64,000 bases of DNA. Source: Salisediminibacterium halotolerans (GTDB lineage Bacteria > Bacillota > Bacilli > Bacillales > Salisediminibacteriaceae). This document shows positions 48,644 through 56,957 of the stretch, piece after piece; within the stretch, counting starts at the first letter, position 1; every line of letters begins with the position of its first letter. Made by a program: the position numbers and the translations under genes. A model generated the notes under the pieces. That model had not been told where the DNA came from and did not search any database. It saw only the letters and a list, made by a program, of their open reading frames with translations. Location: the NCBI RefSeq assembly GCF_003814815.1, contig NZ_RKQQ01000004.1, positions 124,001-188,000 on the forward strand, given 5' to 3'.

Positions 48644-49564
48644 ATGACGGCGAAGCGCGCACGGTTAATATACAATCCAAAGTCTGGCAGAGAACAAGTG
48701 AAAAAACATTTGCCTTACATATTAAACGCATTTGAAGAGGCAGGTTATGAAACCTCGGCTCATGCGACGAAAGGAGAAGACTGTGCCGTAAAAGCGGCTG
48801 CAGCTGCCTGTGACGATCATTATGATCTGATCATTGCCGCGGGAGGAGACGGGACGATTAATGAAGTGGTGCGGGGGATGGCTGAGAAGCCGCATCGACC
48901 GAAGCTGACGATTTTGCCCGGCGGCACGACGAATGATTTTGCCCGAGCGCTTCATATTGCAAAAGATTTACCGACAGCCTGTGACCAATTAACAAAAGGC
49001 AAAACGCTTCCCGTTGATATCGGCAAGATCGGTGCAGAATATTTCATAAATATTGCCGGGGGCGGTACGCTGACGGAGCTGACTTACGAAGTGCCGGGCC
49101 GGCTTAAAACAATGCTCGGCCAGTTAGCTTACTATATCAAAGGGATTGAGAAATTGCCGCGGATCCGGCCGACAGAAGTCGTCATTGACTATGATGGCGA
49201 ACGGTTTGAAGGCGAAATCATGCTGTTTTTAATCGCGAATACAAACTCCGTCGGGGGCAATGAGAAACTTGCGCCGAACGCGCGGATTAATGACGGATAT
49301 TTTGATATGATTCTTGTTAAAAAGACGAATCTCGCTGATGTTGTCCGCTTAGCCGGCGCCGCTTTGCGCGGGGAACATTTGGATGACCCGCGCGTGCTTT
49401 ACCGCCAGGCTAAGCGAATTGATGTCAGTGCGGCTTCTGAAATGCTTTTAAACGTTGACGGTGAATACGGCGGGAAGCTTCCCGGCGAGTTTATCAACCT
49501 CCATGCCCACATCGACATGATTATCCCGGATATTGATCTTCCTTGTGTAGCAGATCATGAATAA
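48644..49564 (+). CDS. dgkB: Diacylglycerol kinase
   Basis: 306 aa (B. subtilis DgkB ~303). Soluble, membrane-associated lipid kinase that phosphorylates diacylglycerol to phosphatidate, recycling lipid from teichoic acid synthesis. KRARLIYNPKSGRE, the catalytic loop AAGGDGTINEVVRGM, LPGGTTNDFARALH and the C-terminal NVDGEYGGKLP are conserved. The ATG at 48644 follows TTTGGAGG by seven bases; the longer frame from 48611 has no site. In B. subtilis it is yerQ/dgkB before rlmCD. Confidence 0.95.
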   Translation: MTAKRARLIYNPKSGREQVKKHLPYILNAFEEAGYETSAHATKGEDCAVKAAAAACDDHYDLIIAAGGDGTINEVVRGMAEKPHRPKLTILPGGTTNDFARALHIAKDLPTACDQLTKGKTLPVDIGKIGAEYFINIAGGGTLTELTYEVPGRLKTMLGQLAYYIKGIEKLPRIRPTEVVIDYDGERFEGEIMLFLIANTNSVGGNEKLAPNARINDGYFDMILVKKTNLADVVRLAGAALRGEHLDDPRVLYRQAKRIDVSAASEMLLNVDGEYGGKLPGEFINLHAHIDMIIPDIDLPCVADHE

Positions 49565-49586
49565 ACCCCGCTGAGGCGGGGTTTTT
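49564..49586 (+). terminator. Terminator hairpin, left copy, at repeat D
   Basis: AACCCCGC/GCGGGGTT with loop TGAG and TTTTT, starting on the last base of the dgkB stop codon. It abuts the repeat end AGAGTGTTGAC. Confidence 0.88.
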
Positions 49587-49587
49587 C

Positions 49588-49956
49588 AGAGTGTTGACAA
49601 AGTCATGTTATCGTCATATGTTATCCTGATTAAAGACCGGATGACGACGCATCGTCCGGCTTATTTCCTGCGGGCGAGCGCGGGCGGCTTCGGGCTGATG
49701 CCCTGCAGGGTCTCGTCTGTCTCGCTTTCCCGCGGGAAAAAGCCGGGATGCTGGGTCATCCTCTTTTTTGAAGCGAGTTTATTCATAAAAAAAAGAAGCC
49801 ATGCATCCACTCCTCCGACGCCTCCGGGAAAGCAAGAGACGAAGATCCGTATTCGGCGGTCTCAGGCCTCCGAATACTAGCTGAGTCCTTGCCCGGGGGC
49901 AAGCGGAGGGTAGTGGATTCATGGCTGAGGTCAAAATAATAATTTGTCTACAACCT
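49588..49956 (+). repeat. Terminator-flanked structured repeat, copy D (369 bp)
   Basis: Ends AGAGTGTTGACAAAG and TTTGTCTACAACCT. In the inner hairpin this copy has GTATTCGG/CCGAATAC (49849-49856 and 49870-49877) where copy A has GGATTCGG/CCGAATCC, so one base pair has changed on both sides. It lies between convergent dgkB and the DUF418 gene. Short frames within it are shared with other copies and lack coding signs. Confidence 0.9.
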
Positions 49957-49958
49957 GT

Positions 49959-49982
49959 AACCCCCGCTGAGGCGGGGGTTTT
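49959..49982. terminator. Terminator hairpin, right copy, at repeat D
   Basis: AACCCCCGC/GCGGGGGTT: the same hairpin as 49564-49586 with one more base pair in the stem, added on both arms, then TTTT. Confidence 0.88.
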
Positions 49983-50017
49983 ATGTTTGAAGCAGGGAAA
50001 TGCGAGCAACGGGGGAA

Positions 50018-51205
50018 TCATTGCCGCCGAATCGGAACAATTCTCATATATGTGCCGCTGCGCCAGAGCCATTCCATTGGACCCAGTGTGAAATAGTTCA
50101 GCCAATGGGTGCTGATGATCATTTGCATGATAAAAAGGACGGCAACAAGCAGGATTCCCGGCAAAATGCCGAGGTTTCCAAAAAGACCCAGGCCATAGCC
50201 GTAAAAAACCGATGTCATAACAAACGATTGTCCGAGGTAATTGGTTAAAGCTGTTTTTCCCACAGCTGCAAGGCCGCGGTTTAAGCCGGTTCTAGTGAAA
50301 CGGAAATAGTTTAAATTAAAGGCGGCTATCCAGCCTAATCCAAGCAGCGGTCCGCCGATCATATAGCCCGCATAATCCCAGCCGGCGGTGAAAACCATCA
50401 TGCCTTTAAGAAGCAAACCGGCAGGAAGGGCCGTCCAAAAGATTGTCTGCCAAATATTGCGGTAAGTTTGCAAGTTGTGCATCCATTCTTTTTTGGCAAT
50501 GTAGCAGCCGATTAAAAATAAAAATAAAATTTGTCCAAGCATAAAGATAAACGAGGAGATCGCTGCCAGTTGAGAAATGCCGGCTTTTTCATACGGATCG
50601 CCTGAAATTCGCAAATCGAGAACTTCTCGGTACGTTCCTTCTGCGAGGATATGTTGCTCGGCTTCGATATAATCAGCAAACAGTTTCGCTTCGTTCATAC
50701 CAGGGTCGCCGCCGAGCGCTGGAAGGATGATAAATAAGGCGAGCGAGACAATCCAAATCAAGATCGTTTTCGCCTGCGCTGCAAGAAAGGCGGTAAACAC
50801 AAAACCAGTCAAGGCGTACGTCAGCAAAATGTCGCCGTCCCAGAGGAGATATAAGTGGGCAGCGCCGATGAACAATAAAATCAATAAACGCCGGGCGTAA
50901 ATGGAGTAAAACGGTTTGCCTGCTTTCGCTGCACTCATAAACATTAAAGCGCCGCCAAAGCCGAAGAGAATCGAAAAAACCGGGTAAAAACTTCCTTGAA
51001 AAAGCCACTCGATCAGCAATAATCCGGCGCCGTCGCCTGTGTCGGCCGTACCGGGTGACAACGTTTTGAATCCATACATACCGTACTGAAAAGCGAGCAT
51101 ATTTACGAGCAGAATGCCAAAGAGTGCGAAGCCCCGTAAACTGTCAACATGTTCAAGCCGTTGCGGATGTTTTCTCTCTGCGATCAGATTCACACCACCT
51201 TTCAA
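50018..51205 (-). CDS. DUF418 family membrane protein
   Basis: About 390 aa with nine or ten hydrophobic segments. RLEHVDSLRGFALFGILLVNM at the N-terminus and the C-terminal DUF418 region (FGNLGILPGILLVAVLF … STHWLNYFTLGPMEWLWRSGTY) define the family, which is widespread in bacilli (YeiB type) and of unknown function, with a fold related to acyltransferase-3 proteins. The start is uncertain: TTG at 51205 has no good site, while AAAGGTGGTG lies just after it, so translation may begin a few codons later. A terminator-like hairpin and repeat copy E lie directly upstream. Confidence 0.82.
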   Translation of the reverse strand: MKGGVNLIAERKHPQRLEHVDSLRGFALFGILLVNMLAFQYGMYGFKTLSPGTADTGDGAGLLLIEWLFQGSFYPVFSILFGFGGALMFMSAAKAGKPFYSIYARRLLILLFIGAAHLYLLWDGDILLTYALTGFVFTAFLAAQAKTILIWIVSLALFIILPALGGDPGMNEAKLFADYIEAEQHILAEGTYREVLDLRISGDPYEKAGISQLAAISSFIFMLGQILFLFLIGCYIAKKEWMHNLQTYRNIWQTIFWTALPAGLLLKGMMVFTAGWDYAGYMIGGPLLGLGWIAAFNLNYFRFTRTGLNRGLAAVGKTALTNYLGQSFVMTSVFYGYGLGLFGNLGILPGILLVAVLFIMQMIISTHWLNYFTLGPMEWLWRSGTYMRIVPIRRQ

Positions 51206-51211
51206 ATAACA

Positions 51212-51235
51212 AAGCCCTCATCTGAATGAGGGCTT
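51212..51235. terminator. Hairpin, copy 1, at repeat E
   Basis: AAGCCCTCAT-CTGA-ATGAGGGCTT, perfect. It abuts the repeat and lies only seven bases before the first possible start codon of the DUF418 gene on the minus strand. Confidence 0.85.
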
Positions 51236-51236
51236 C

Positions 51237-51602
51237 AGAGTGTTGACAAAGTCATGCTATCGTCAGATGTTAACTTGATTAAAGACCGGATGACGACGCA
51301 TCGTCCGGCTTATTTCCTGCGGGCGAGCGCCGAGCCGCTTCGAGCTGACGCCCTGCAGGGTCTCGTCTGTCTCGCTTTCCCGCGGGAAAAAGCCGGGATG
51401 CTGGGTCATCCTCTTTTTTGAAGCGAGTGTATTTATAAAAAAGAAGCCATGCATCCACTCCTCCGACGCCTCCGGGAAAGCAAGAGACGAAGATCCGGAT
51501 TCGGCAGCCTCAGGCCGCCGAATCCTAGCTGAGTCCTTGCCCGGGGCAAGCGGAGGATAGTGGATTCATGGCTGACATAAAAATATAGTGTGTCTACAGT
51601 CT
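51237..51602 (+). repeat. Terminator-flanked structured repeat, copy E (366 bp)
   Basis: Ends AGAGTGTTGACAAAG and TGTGTCTACAGTCT. Domain 1 arms 51288-51311 and 51390-51411 pair (GGATGAC … GTCATCC); domain 2 arms 51446-51465 and 51551-51572 pair (GCCATGCATCCACT with AGTGGATTCATGGC); the inner hairpin is at 51497-51525. The flanking 26 bases (the terminator hairpin) are identical on both sides, suggesting a recent insertion. Confidence 0.9.
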
Positions 51603-51605
51603 GCA

Positions 51606-51632
51606 AAGCCCTCATCTGAATGAGGGCTTTTT
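51606..51632. terminator. Hairpin, copy 2, at repeat E
   Basis: Same hairpin as 51212-51235, base for base, followed by TTTTTC on the plus strand and four bases before the stop of the DUF948 gene on the minus strand. Confidence 0.88.
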
Positions 51633-51636
51633 CTTG

Positions 51637-52068
51637 TCAGGCTTCATTTTTGTCTGTTTTGCTCATTTGTTTCAAATAATAGAAAAAAGCCGCTCCGCGC
51701 AAAAGACCTTCGAGCTGGCTGCGGTCAATCGCATCAGCACCTTCTTTCGCTTTGTCTGTTTTTTGACCGGTAAAGCGGACAAGTGTAGAAGTTAAGTGGT
51801 GCGCTGCTTGCCCGGTATCGTGAATAATATCAAAAACCGGGTTCACTTTTTCCATCTTGCCGTGCACATCGGTTAACGTTTCGTTAGCGTTGTGCAGAAT
51901 CACGGTGATTTCGCCTGTCATTTCACCGACGCTTTTATTAACCGTACTGACCGTGTCTGCGGTGTTGCCGAGTGTTGCCGTCAGTTTTTTCATCACCGGA
52001 ATTAAAATCACGACCAAGCCGGCAAATGCCAAGCCTAAAATAAATACGCCAATTCCTAACCAATCCAT
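51637..52068 (-). CDS. DUF948 membrane protein
   Basis: 143 aa. One N-terminal helix (residues ~3-28) followed by a long amphipathic heptad region (KKLTATLGNTADTVSTVNKSVGEMTGEITVILHNANETLTDV) typical of DUF948 proteins (B. subtilis YtxG-like stress proteins), and a Lys/Asp tail. It would sit on the inner or outer membrane surface as a coiled coil. AAAGGAGTGATT precedes the ATG. Six bases separate it from the upstream small gene, so the two form an operon. Confidence 0.82.
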   Translation of the reverse strand: MDWLGIGVFILGLAFAGLVVILIPVMKKLTATLGNTADTVSTVNKSVGEMTGEITVILHNANETLTDVHGKMEKVNPVFDIIHDTGQAAHHLTSTLVRFTGQKTDKAKEGADAIDRSQLEGLLRGAAFFYYLKQMSKTDKNEA

Positions 52069-52074
52069 ATGTAA

Positions 52075-52449
52075 TCACTCCTTTAAATTTATCGCGGCGA
52101 CATCTGCGCCGTTTTGATATTGTTGAATCATATCAAGAAATTCTGCAATCCATTGACCGACTAACGGCAGTGAAACAGCTTGGCTGAGTATATAAAACAG
52201 CAAACCCAATACAATAGCCGTGCCGAGCGTTAATCCGACCCCGCGGGCGACACCGGCGATGAGATTGGTTTTAATCACTTCTTTTTTATTTGTGAAATGA
52301 TAAGCCATGTCTTTTAGACGGCCTTTTGTCGTCATTTCTTCCAGTTTATCAAGCAAGGTTTCGAAGCGTTCGTTTTCTTCCTGGCGCTTTTGATCGCCTC
52401 GTGTTTTTGACTGAATTTTCTTTTCTTCCTGATCGCGGGAGACGCTCAC
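52075..52449 (-). CDS. DUF5665-type small membrane protein
   Basis: 124 aa. A very hydrophilic Lys/Glu-rich N-terminus (residues 1-45), MAYHFTNKKEVIKTNLIAGVARGVGLTLGTAIVLGLLFYILSQ with one helix, and PLVGQWIAEFLDMIQQY at the end. The combination fits DUF5665 proteins of bacilli. AAGGAGAGGATTAT precedes the ATG. Operon with the DUF948 gene; both are likely envelope-associated. No enzymatic motif is visible. Confidence 0.78.
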   Translation of the reverse strand: MSVSRDQEEKKIQSKTRGDQKRQEENERFETLLDKLEEMTTKGRLKDMAYHFTNKKEVIKTNLIAGVARGVGLTLGTAIVLGLLFYILSQAVSLPLVGQWIAEFLDMIQQYQNGADVAAINLKE

Positions 52450-52551
52450 ATAATCCTCTCCTTCAGAATGATCTCTGTGTACTCTTTGACTATTCCACGA
52501 TCACTATTATTGTAAACCAATTCCTGCAAAAGTTCCATGCCTGAAAAAATT

Positions 52552-52569
52552 ATTGGAAGGGGTTTCAAT
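52552..52569. promoter_or_regulatory. DeoR-like operator upstream of nupC
   Basis: ATTGGAA-GGGG-TTTCAAT is an inverted repeat with one mismatch. In B. subtilis, DeoR controls the dra-nupC-pdp operon through an ATTGAA…TTCAAT palindrome. The regulator gene is not in the window. Confidence 0.5.
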
Positions 52570-52675
52570 TTACAAACAGTTTTGCTAAAGTGAAGAATGT
52601 ACAACAAGACGTTAGACGTCTGATCTACTTTGCGGAAATTTCAGAATACTACTTGCATCTAAGAGGTGAGCGGCA

Positions 52676-53944
52676 ATGAATATATTATGGGGAATCATGG
52701 GGATTTTAACGGTTTTCGCAATCGCTTTTTTAATTTCGAGCGATAAAAAAGCGATTCGTCCGCGAACGATATTAGGCGGATTAGCGATTCAAATGACGTT
52801 TGCGTTTTTGGTGCTGGAATCGGAAGTCGGGCAAAATGCGCTTCAAGTATTGACGTTTGGTGTCACAAATGTCATTGAATACGCCGATGAAGGGATTAAT
52901 TTTCTTTTTGGACCGGTGCTTCCAGAAGACGGCAATGTCTTTGCATTTCAAGTATTGACCGTTGTGATTTTCTTTTCATCGCTGATTTCAGTTTTATACT
53001 ACATAGGTATTATGCAATGGATCGTCAAGATTGTCGGAGGTGCACTGTCGAAACTTCTCGGCACGAGCAAGCCGGAATCATTATCCGCTGCCGCAAATAT
53101 TTTTGTCGGCCAGACAGAAGCGCCGCTGGTTGTTAAACCGTTTTTAGAAAAAATGACGCGTTCAGAACTGTTTGCGATTATGACCGGAGGGTTGGCGTCT
53201 GTCGCCGGCTCGGTGTTAATCGGTTACTCTTTGTTGGGCGTTCCGCTTGAGTATCTTTTGGCCGCGAGCTTTATGGCGGCTCCTTCGGGTCTTGTAATGG
53301 CAAAAATGATTATGCCCGAAACAGATCCTGCTGCTACCTCGGATGAGCGGGAAGAAATGACGATGGGCGATGACAAGGAATCCTTCAACGTAATTGATGC
53401 AGCGGCGCGCGGCGCGAGCACGGGGTTGCAGCTGGCGCTAAACATCGGAGCGATGCTGTTAGCTTTTATTGCCTTGATCGCTTTAATCAACGGGCTTCTC
53501 GGCGGTGTGCAGACGGGCGTGAATGAATCCGTCAACACGTTAATGAGCTGGTTCGGTTCTGATTTTAGAATGGAATTTGAGGCTTTAACTTTAGAAAATA
53601 TTTTCGGTGCACTGTTTGCCCCGCTTGCTTTTATGATTGGTGTCCCGTGGGCAGAAGCGTTTGATGCAGGCTCATTTATCGGACAAAAGCTGATTTTAAA
53701 TGAGTTTGTCGCGTATGCAAATTTTGCGCCGGAAATTGATGCGCTCGATCCAAAAACGGTTCTTGTCGTTACCTTTGCTTTGTGCGGATTTGCAAACGTC
53801 TCCTCTTTAGGGATATTATTGGGAGGACTGGGAAAATTAGCTCCATCAAGACGATCCGATATCGCCCAGCTCGGTTTGAAAGCGGTCGCTGCCGGTATGC
53901 TTGCTTCATTGCTTAACGCGGCAATTGCAGGAATGTTTTTTTAA
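52676..53944 (+). CDS. nupC: Nucleoside:cation symporter (CNT family)
   Basis: 422-aa inner-membrane transporter. Hydrophobic segments throughout; [60 protein letters not shown] and the C-terminal [24 protein letters not shown] are hallmark CNT motifs for nucleoside and Na+/H+ binding. AGAGGTGAG precedes the ATG. Co-transcribed with deoC 48 bp downstream: import plus breakdown of deoxynucleosides. DeoR control is likely. Confidence 0.93.
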   Translation: MNILWGIMGILTVFAIAFLISSDKKAIRPRTILGGLAIQMTFAFLVLESEVGQNALQVLTFGVTNVIEYADEGINFLFGPVLPEDGNVFAFQVLTVVIFFSSLISVLYYIGIMQWIVKIVGGALSKLLGTSKPESLSAAANIFVGQTEAPLVVKPFLEKMTRSELFAIMTGGLASVAGSVLIGYSLLGVPLEYLLAASFMAAPSGLVMAKMIMPETDPAATSDEREEMTMGDDKESFNVIDAAARGASTGLQLALNIGAMLLAFIALIALINGLLGGVQTGVNESVNTLMSWFGSDFRMEFEALTLENIFGALFAPLAFMIGVPWAEAFDAGSFIGQKLILNEFVAYANFAPEIDALDPKTVLVVTFALCGFANVSSLGILLGGLGKLAPSRRSDIAQLGLKAVAAGMLASLLNAAIAGMFF

Positions 53945-53992
53945 CAAAGAGTTGCCTCAGCAGCTCTCACATTATAGAAAGGGTGATGAGAA

Positions 53993-54661
53993 ATGACATC
54001 GTTAGCAAAAATGATCGATCACACACAACTGAAACCGGAGACGCGCGAGGAGAAAATCCGTGAAATTTGCACGGAGGCGAAAGATTATCAGTTTGCTTCC
54101 GTTTGTGTGAATCCGACGTGGGTAAAATTAAGCAGTGAGCTGTTAACAGGTACCGGGGTAGATGTCTGCACTGTGATCGGTTTTCCGCTCGGTGCGAACA
54201 CCCCGGAAGTTAAAGCGTTTGAAACGACCGATGCGATTGCAAACGGCGCAACCGAAGTCGATATGGTGTTAAACATCGGTGCACTGAAAGACGGAAATGA
54301 TGAGCTCGTAGAAAAAGATATGAAAGCGGTCGTCGAAGCAGCAAAAGGCAAAGCGTTGACAAAAGTAATTTTGGAAACGTGTCTGTTGACTGACGAAGAA
54401 AAAGTGCGTGCTTGTGAGATCGCCAAACGCGCCGGTTTGGACTTCGTCAAAACCTCTACCGGATTTTCGACCGGCAATGCAACGGTGGAAGATGTCGCGC
54501 TGATGCGAAAAACAGTCGGCAGCGACCTCGGGGTCAAAGCGTCCGGCGGGATCCGCAGCCTGGAAGATGCAGAAGCGATGAAAAATGCCGGCGCGACTCG
54601 AATCGGTGCGAGCGCCGGTGTGAAGATTGTTAAAGGTGAACAATCCGACAGCGATTACTAA
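53993..54661 (+). CDS. deoC: Deoxyribose-phosphate aldolase
   Basis: 222 aa TIM-barrel class I aldolase splitting deoxyribose-5-phosphate into glyceraldehyde-3-phosphate and acetaldehyde. IDHTQLKPE at the N-terminus, [14 protein letters not shown], the Schiff-base Lys in FVKTSTGF (~residue 152) and VKASGGIRS (~182) are intact. GAAAGGGTGATG precedes the ATG. A terminator follows. Confidence 0.96.
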   Translation: MTSLAKMIDHTQLKPETREEKIREICTEAKDYQFASVCVNPTWVKLSSELLTGTGVDVCTVIGFPLGANTPEVKAFETTDAIANGATEVDMVLNIGALKDGNDELVEKDMKAVVEAAKGKALTKVILETCLLTDEEKVRACEIAKRAGLDFVKTSTGFSTGNATVEDVALMRKTVGSDLGVKASGGIRSLEDAEAMKNAGATRIGASAGVKIVKGEQSDSDY

Positions 54662-54678
54662 TACGCGACATTCAGCGA

Positions 54679-54705
54679 AGCTGACCGATTCGGTCAGCTT
54701 TTTTC
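54679..54705 (+). terminator. Terminator after deoC
   Basis: AAGCTGACCG-ATT-CGGTCAGCTT followed by TTTT. Confidence 0.9.
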
Positions 54706-54791
54706 TGTATCGGGAAATGCTCCCGGCCTTTTTGCGTCTGTGATACAATCAAACGAGATGAATTTAAGTTGTTATGGAAGGATGTATATAC

Positions 54792-56171
54792 ATGAGTAAT
54801 ACGGCTCCGCCTGTACAAAAAAATGAAACGGTGCAGGTCACGTTTGAAGACTTAACGCACGACGGCGCCGGAGTGGCGAAAATTGACGGTTACCCGCTGT
54901 TTGTAAAGAAAGCTCTTCCGGGCGAAACCGGCGAAGTGAAAGTGATTAAAGTGAAAAAAAATTACGGTTTCGGACGGCTGATCTCGCTTGAAAATGAAAG
55001 TCCCGAGCGAACGGAACCGCCGTGCCCGATTTTTGACCGTTGCGGCGGCTGCCAGCTCCAACATTTAAGTGCGGCTGGACAAAACCGCTATAAGACGAAT
55101 CTTGTGTCGAGTGCGCTGGCTAGGATCGGCGGAATGGACGATGTCAAAGTCCATCCAGTACTGGCGATGGATGATCCGTGGCGTTACCGAAATAAAGCGC
55201 AAGTGCCTGTCGGTTTTCAAAATGGCGAACTCGTCGCCGGATTTTACGCGGAAAGAAGCCATAAAATCGTCGATATGAACGAATGCTTGATTCAGCATGA
55301 CGTTAATGACCGTCTGCTGCAAACCGTCAAACAGGCGGCAAAAGATTTCGGCATCACCGCCTATAATGAAGAAACCGGCAAAGGGCTTATGCGGCATGTT
55401 GTCATCCGCCACGGTCAAGCGACCGGAGAAAAAATGGTCATTCTTGTTACGAACGGCAGCAAGCTTCCGCAAGCGGACAAACTGATTGAAAAAATTCATG
55501 CCGCCGTTGACGGGGTAACCTCAATTGTGCAAAACATTAATACAGCGAAAACAAATGTCGTTTTTGGCGAGCAGACGCATGTTTTGGACGGGAAAGCGGC
55601 AATTGAAGATAAGATCAGCGACATTCGTTTTCACATTTCGCCGCGTTCGTTTTATCAAGTCAATTCTGAACAAACTGAGGTGCTGTATGACGAAGCGCTG
55701 AAAGCCGCGGGTTTAAGCGGGGATGAAACGGTGCTTGATGTGTACTGCGGGATCGGAACGATCAGTCTCTTTCTCGCGCAAAAAGCGAAACACGTATACG
55801 GCATCGAAGCGGTGCCGGAAGCGGTGAATGATGCGAAGAAAAACGCGACGCTCAATGCGATCGACAACGCCTCCTTTTACGTCGGCGAAGCGGAGACGCT
55901 TATGCCGTGGTGGCGTTCGCAAGGGATGGCGCCCGATGTCATTGTCGTCGATCCGCCGCGAAAAGGCTGTGATGAAGCGCTGCTCGACGCGATGGCAGCG
56001 ATGAATCCGGCGAAGATCGTTTACGTTTCTTGCAATCCGGCAACACTCGCGCGCGACATGGCCTATTTAGCAGAAAAAGGCTACCGCAGCGACGCCGTGC
56101 AGCCGGTCGATATGTTTCCGCAGACGACGCATGTCGAGTGTGTCGTCCTGCTTGAAAAGACGGAGCAATAA
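54792..56171 (+). CDS. rlmCD: 23S rRNA (uracil-5-)-methyltransferase RlmCD
   Basis: 459 aa. Methylates U747 and U1939 of 23S rRNA with SAM. An N-terminal TRAM domain (residues ~10-65), Fe-S cluster cysteines in CPIFDRCGGCQ, SAM loop VLDVYCGIGTISLFLA and catalytic Cys in KIVYVSCNPATLARD. The proton-transfer end THVECVVLLEK is present. The ATG at 54792 has GGAAGGATG upstream; an in-frame ATG at 54774 lacks one. B. subtilis yefA holds the same place after dgkB. Confidence 0.93.
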   Translation: MSNTAPPVQKNETVQVTFEDLTHDGAGVAKIDGYPLFVKKALPGETGEVKVIKVKKNYGFGRLISLENESPERTEPPCPIFDRCGGCQLQHLSAAGQNRYKTNLVSSALARIGGMDDVKVHPVLAMDDPWRYRNKAQVPVGFQNGELVAGFYAERSHKIVDMNECLIQHDVNDRLLQTVKQAAKDFGITAYNEETGKGLMRHVVIRHGQATGEKMVILVTNGSKLPQADKLIEKIHAAVDGVTSIVQNINTAKTNVVFGEQTHVLDGKAAIEDKISDIRFHISPRSFYQVNSEQTEVLYDEALKAAGLSGDETVLDVYCGIGTISLFLAQKAKHVYGIEAVPEAVNDAKKNATLNAIDNASFYVGEAETLMPWWRSQGMAPDVIVVDPPRKGCDEALLDAMAAMNPAKIVYVSCNPATLARDMAYLAEKGYRSDAVQPVDMFPQTTHVECVVLLEKTEQ

Positions 56172-56200
56172 ATTAATTTACATCGTCGGGAGGGGATTTT

Positions 56201-56839
56201 TTGAAAACGAAAATGATTTTCAACGACTATTTTGAGAGTGACCGATTGAGTGATGAATTAAGCTGGTTTTGTGAACCGGACAAATGGTTTATCGACACAC
56301 ATTCCTCTCAGCTTGTTCTCAAGACAGACAAGAATACGGATTATTGGCAGAAAACGCATTACGGTTTTCAAGCAGATAACGGCCATTTTCTTTATCGGGA
56401 AATAAATAAAAATTTCAGATTAACGACAAAAGTGAGCGCCAAACCTGAATCAAAGTATGATCAAGCAGGCTTAATGCTTCGAGTTACAGAAGATGAATGG
56501 GTCAAAACGTCATTGGAATATATCCCTGACGGCTCGAGTAAATTAGGCGCAGTTGTGACAAAAGGCGGCTATTCCGATTGGTCATCGCAACCTGCAGCTG
56601 ATGATCAGGAGTATTTGTATTACCGGATATCAAGAATTGGCGCAAACATTTATGTCGACGTCTCGTTAAACGGCGCGGAATGGAAGCAAATACGTGTCGC
56701 TCACTTGGACATCCCGGAGCATTCTTCCGTTAAAGCCGGGTTATATGCATGCAGTCCACAGGGAGAAGGTCAGGAAGTAAGGTTTGATTATATTGAAATT
56801 GAAGAGCTGTCGGACGACCCTCAAGAGGCTTACTTATAA
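56201..56839 (+). CDS. DUF1349 concanavalin-like protein
   Basis: 212 aa. WFCEPDKWFIDTHSSQLVLKTDKNTDYWQKTHYGFQADNGHFL and the beta-rich remainder (FRLTTKVSAKPESKYDQAGLMLRV … WSSQP … VSLNGAEWKQIRVAHL) match DUF1349, a jelly-roll fold of glycan-active or binding proteins (B. subtilis YesU type). No signal peptide, so cytoplasmic. The start is TTG with GGGAGGGG upstream. Thirty bases after rlmCD; possibly co-transcribed. The substrate is unknown. Confidence 0.8.
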   Translation: MKTKMIFNDYFESDRLSDELSWFCEPDKWFIDTHSSQLVLKTDKNTDYWQKTHYGFQADNGHFLYREINKNFRLTTKVSAKPESKYDQAGLMLRVTEDEWVKTSLEYIPDGSSKLGAVVTKGGYSDWSSQPAADDQEYLYYRISRIGANIYVDVSLNGAEWKQIRVAHLDIPEHSSVKAGLYACSPQGEGQEVRFDYIEIEELSDDPQEAYL

Positions 56840-56957
56840 ACGTGGTTTTAGCGGCTTATACGGGCCGCCGAGGCCGTTTGAAGGCGGGATGGTAACTGAA
56901 CATCCACAAAGGCAAATGTTCGCTGGGATTATAATTTTCATATAGAGGAGTGAGGCT

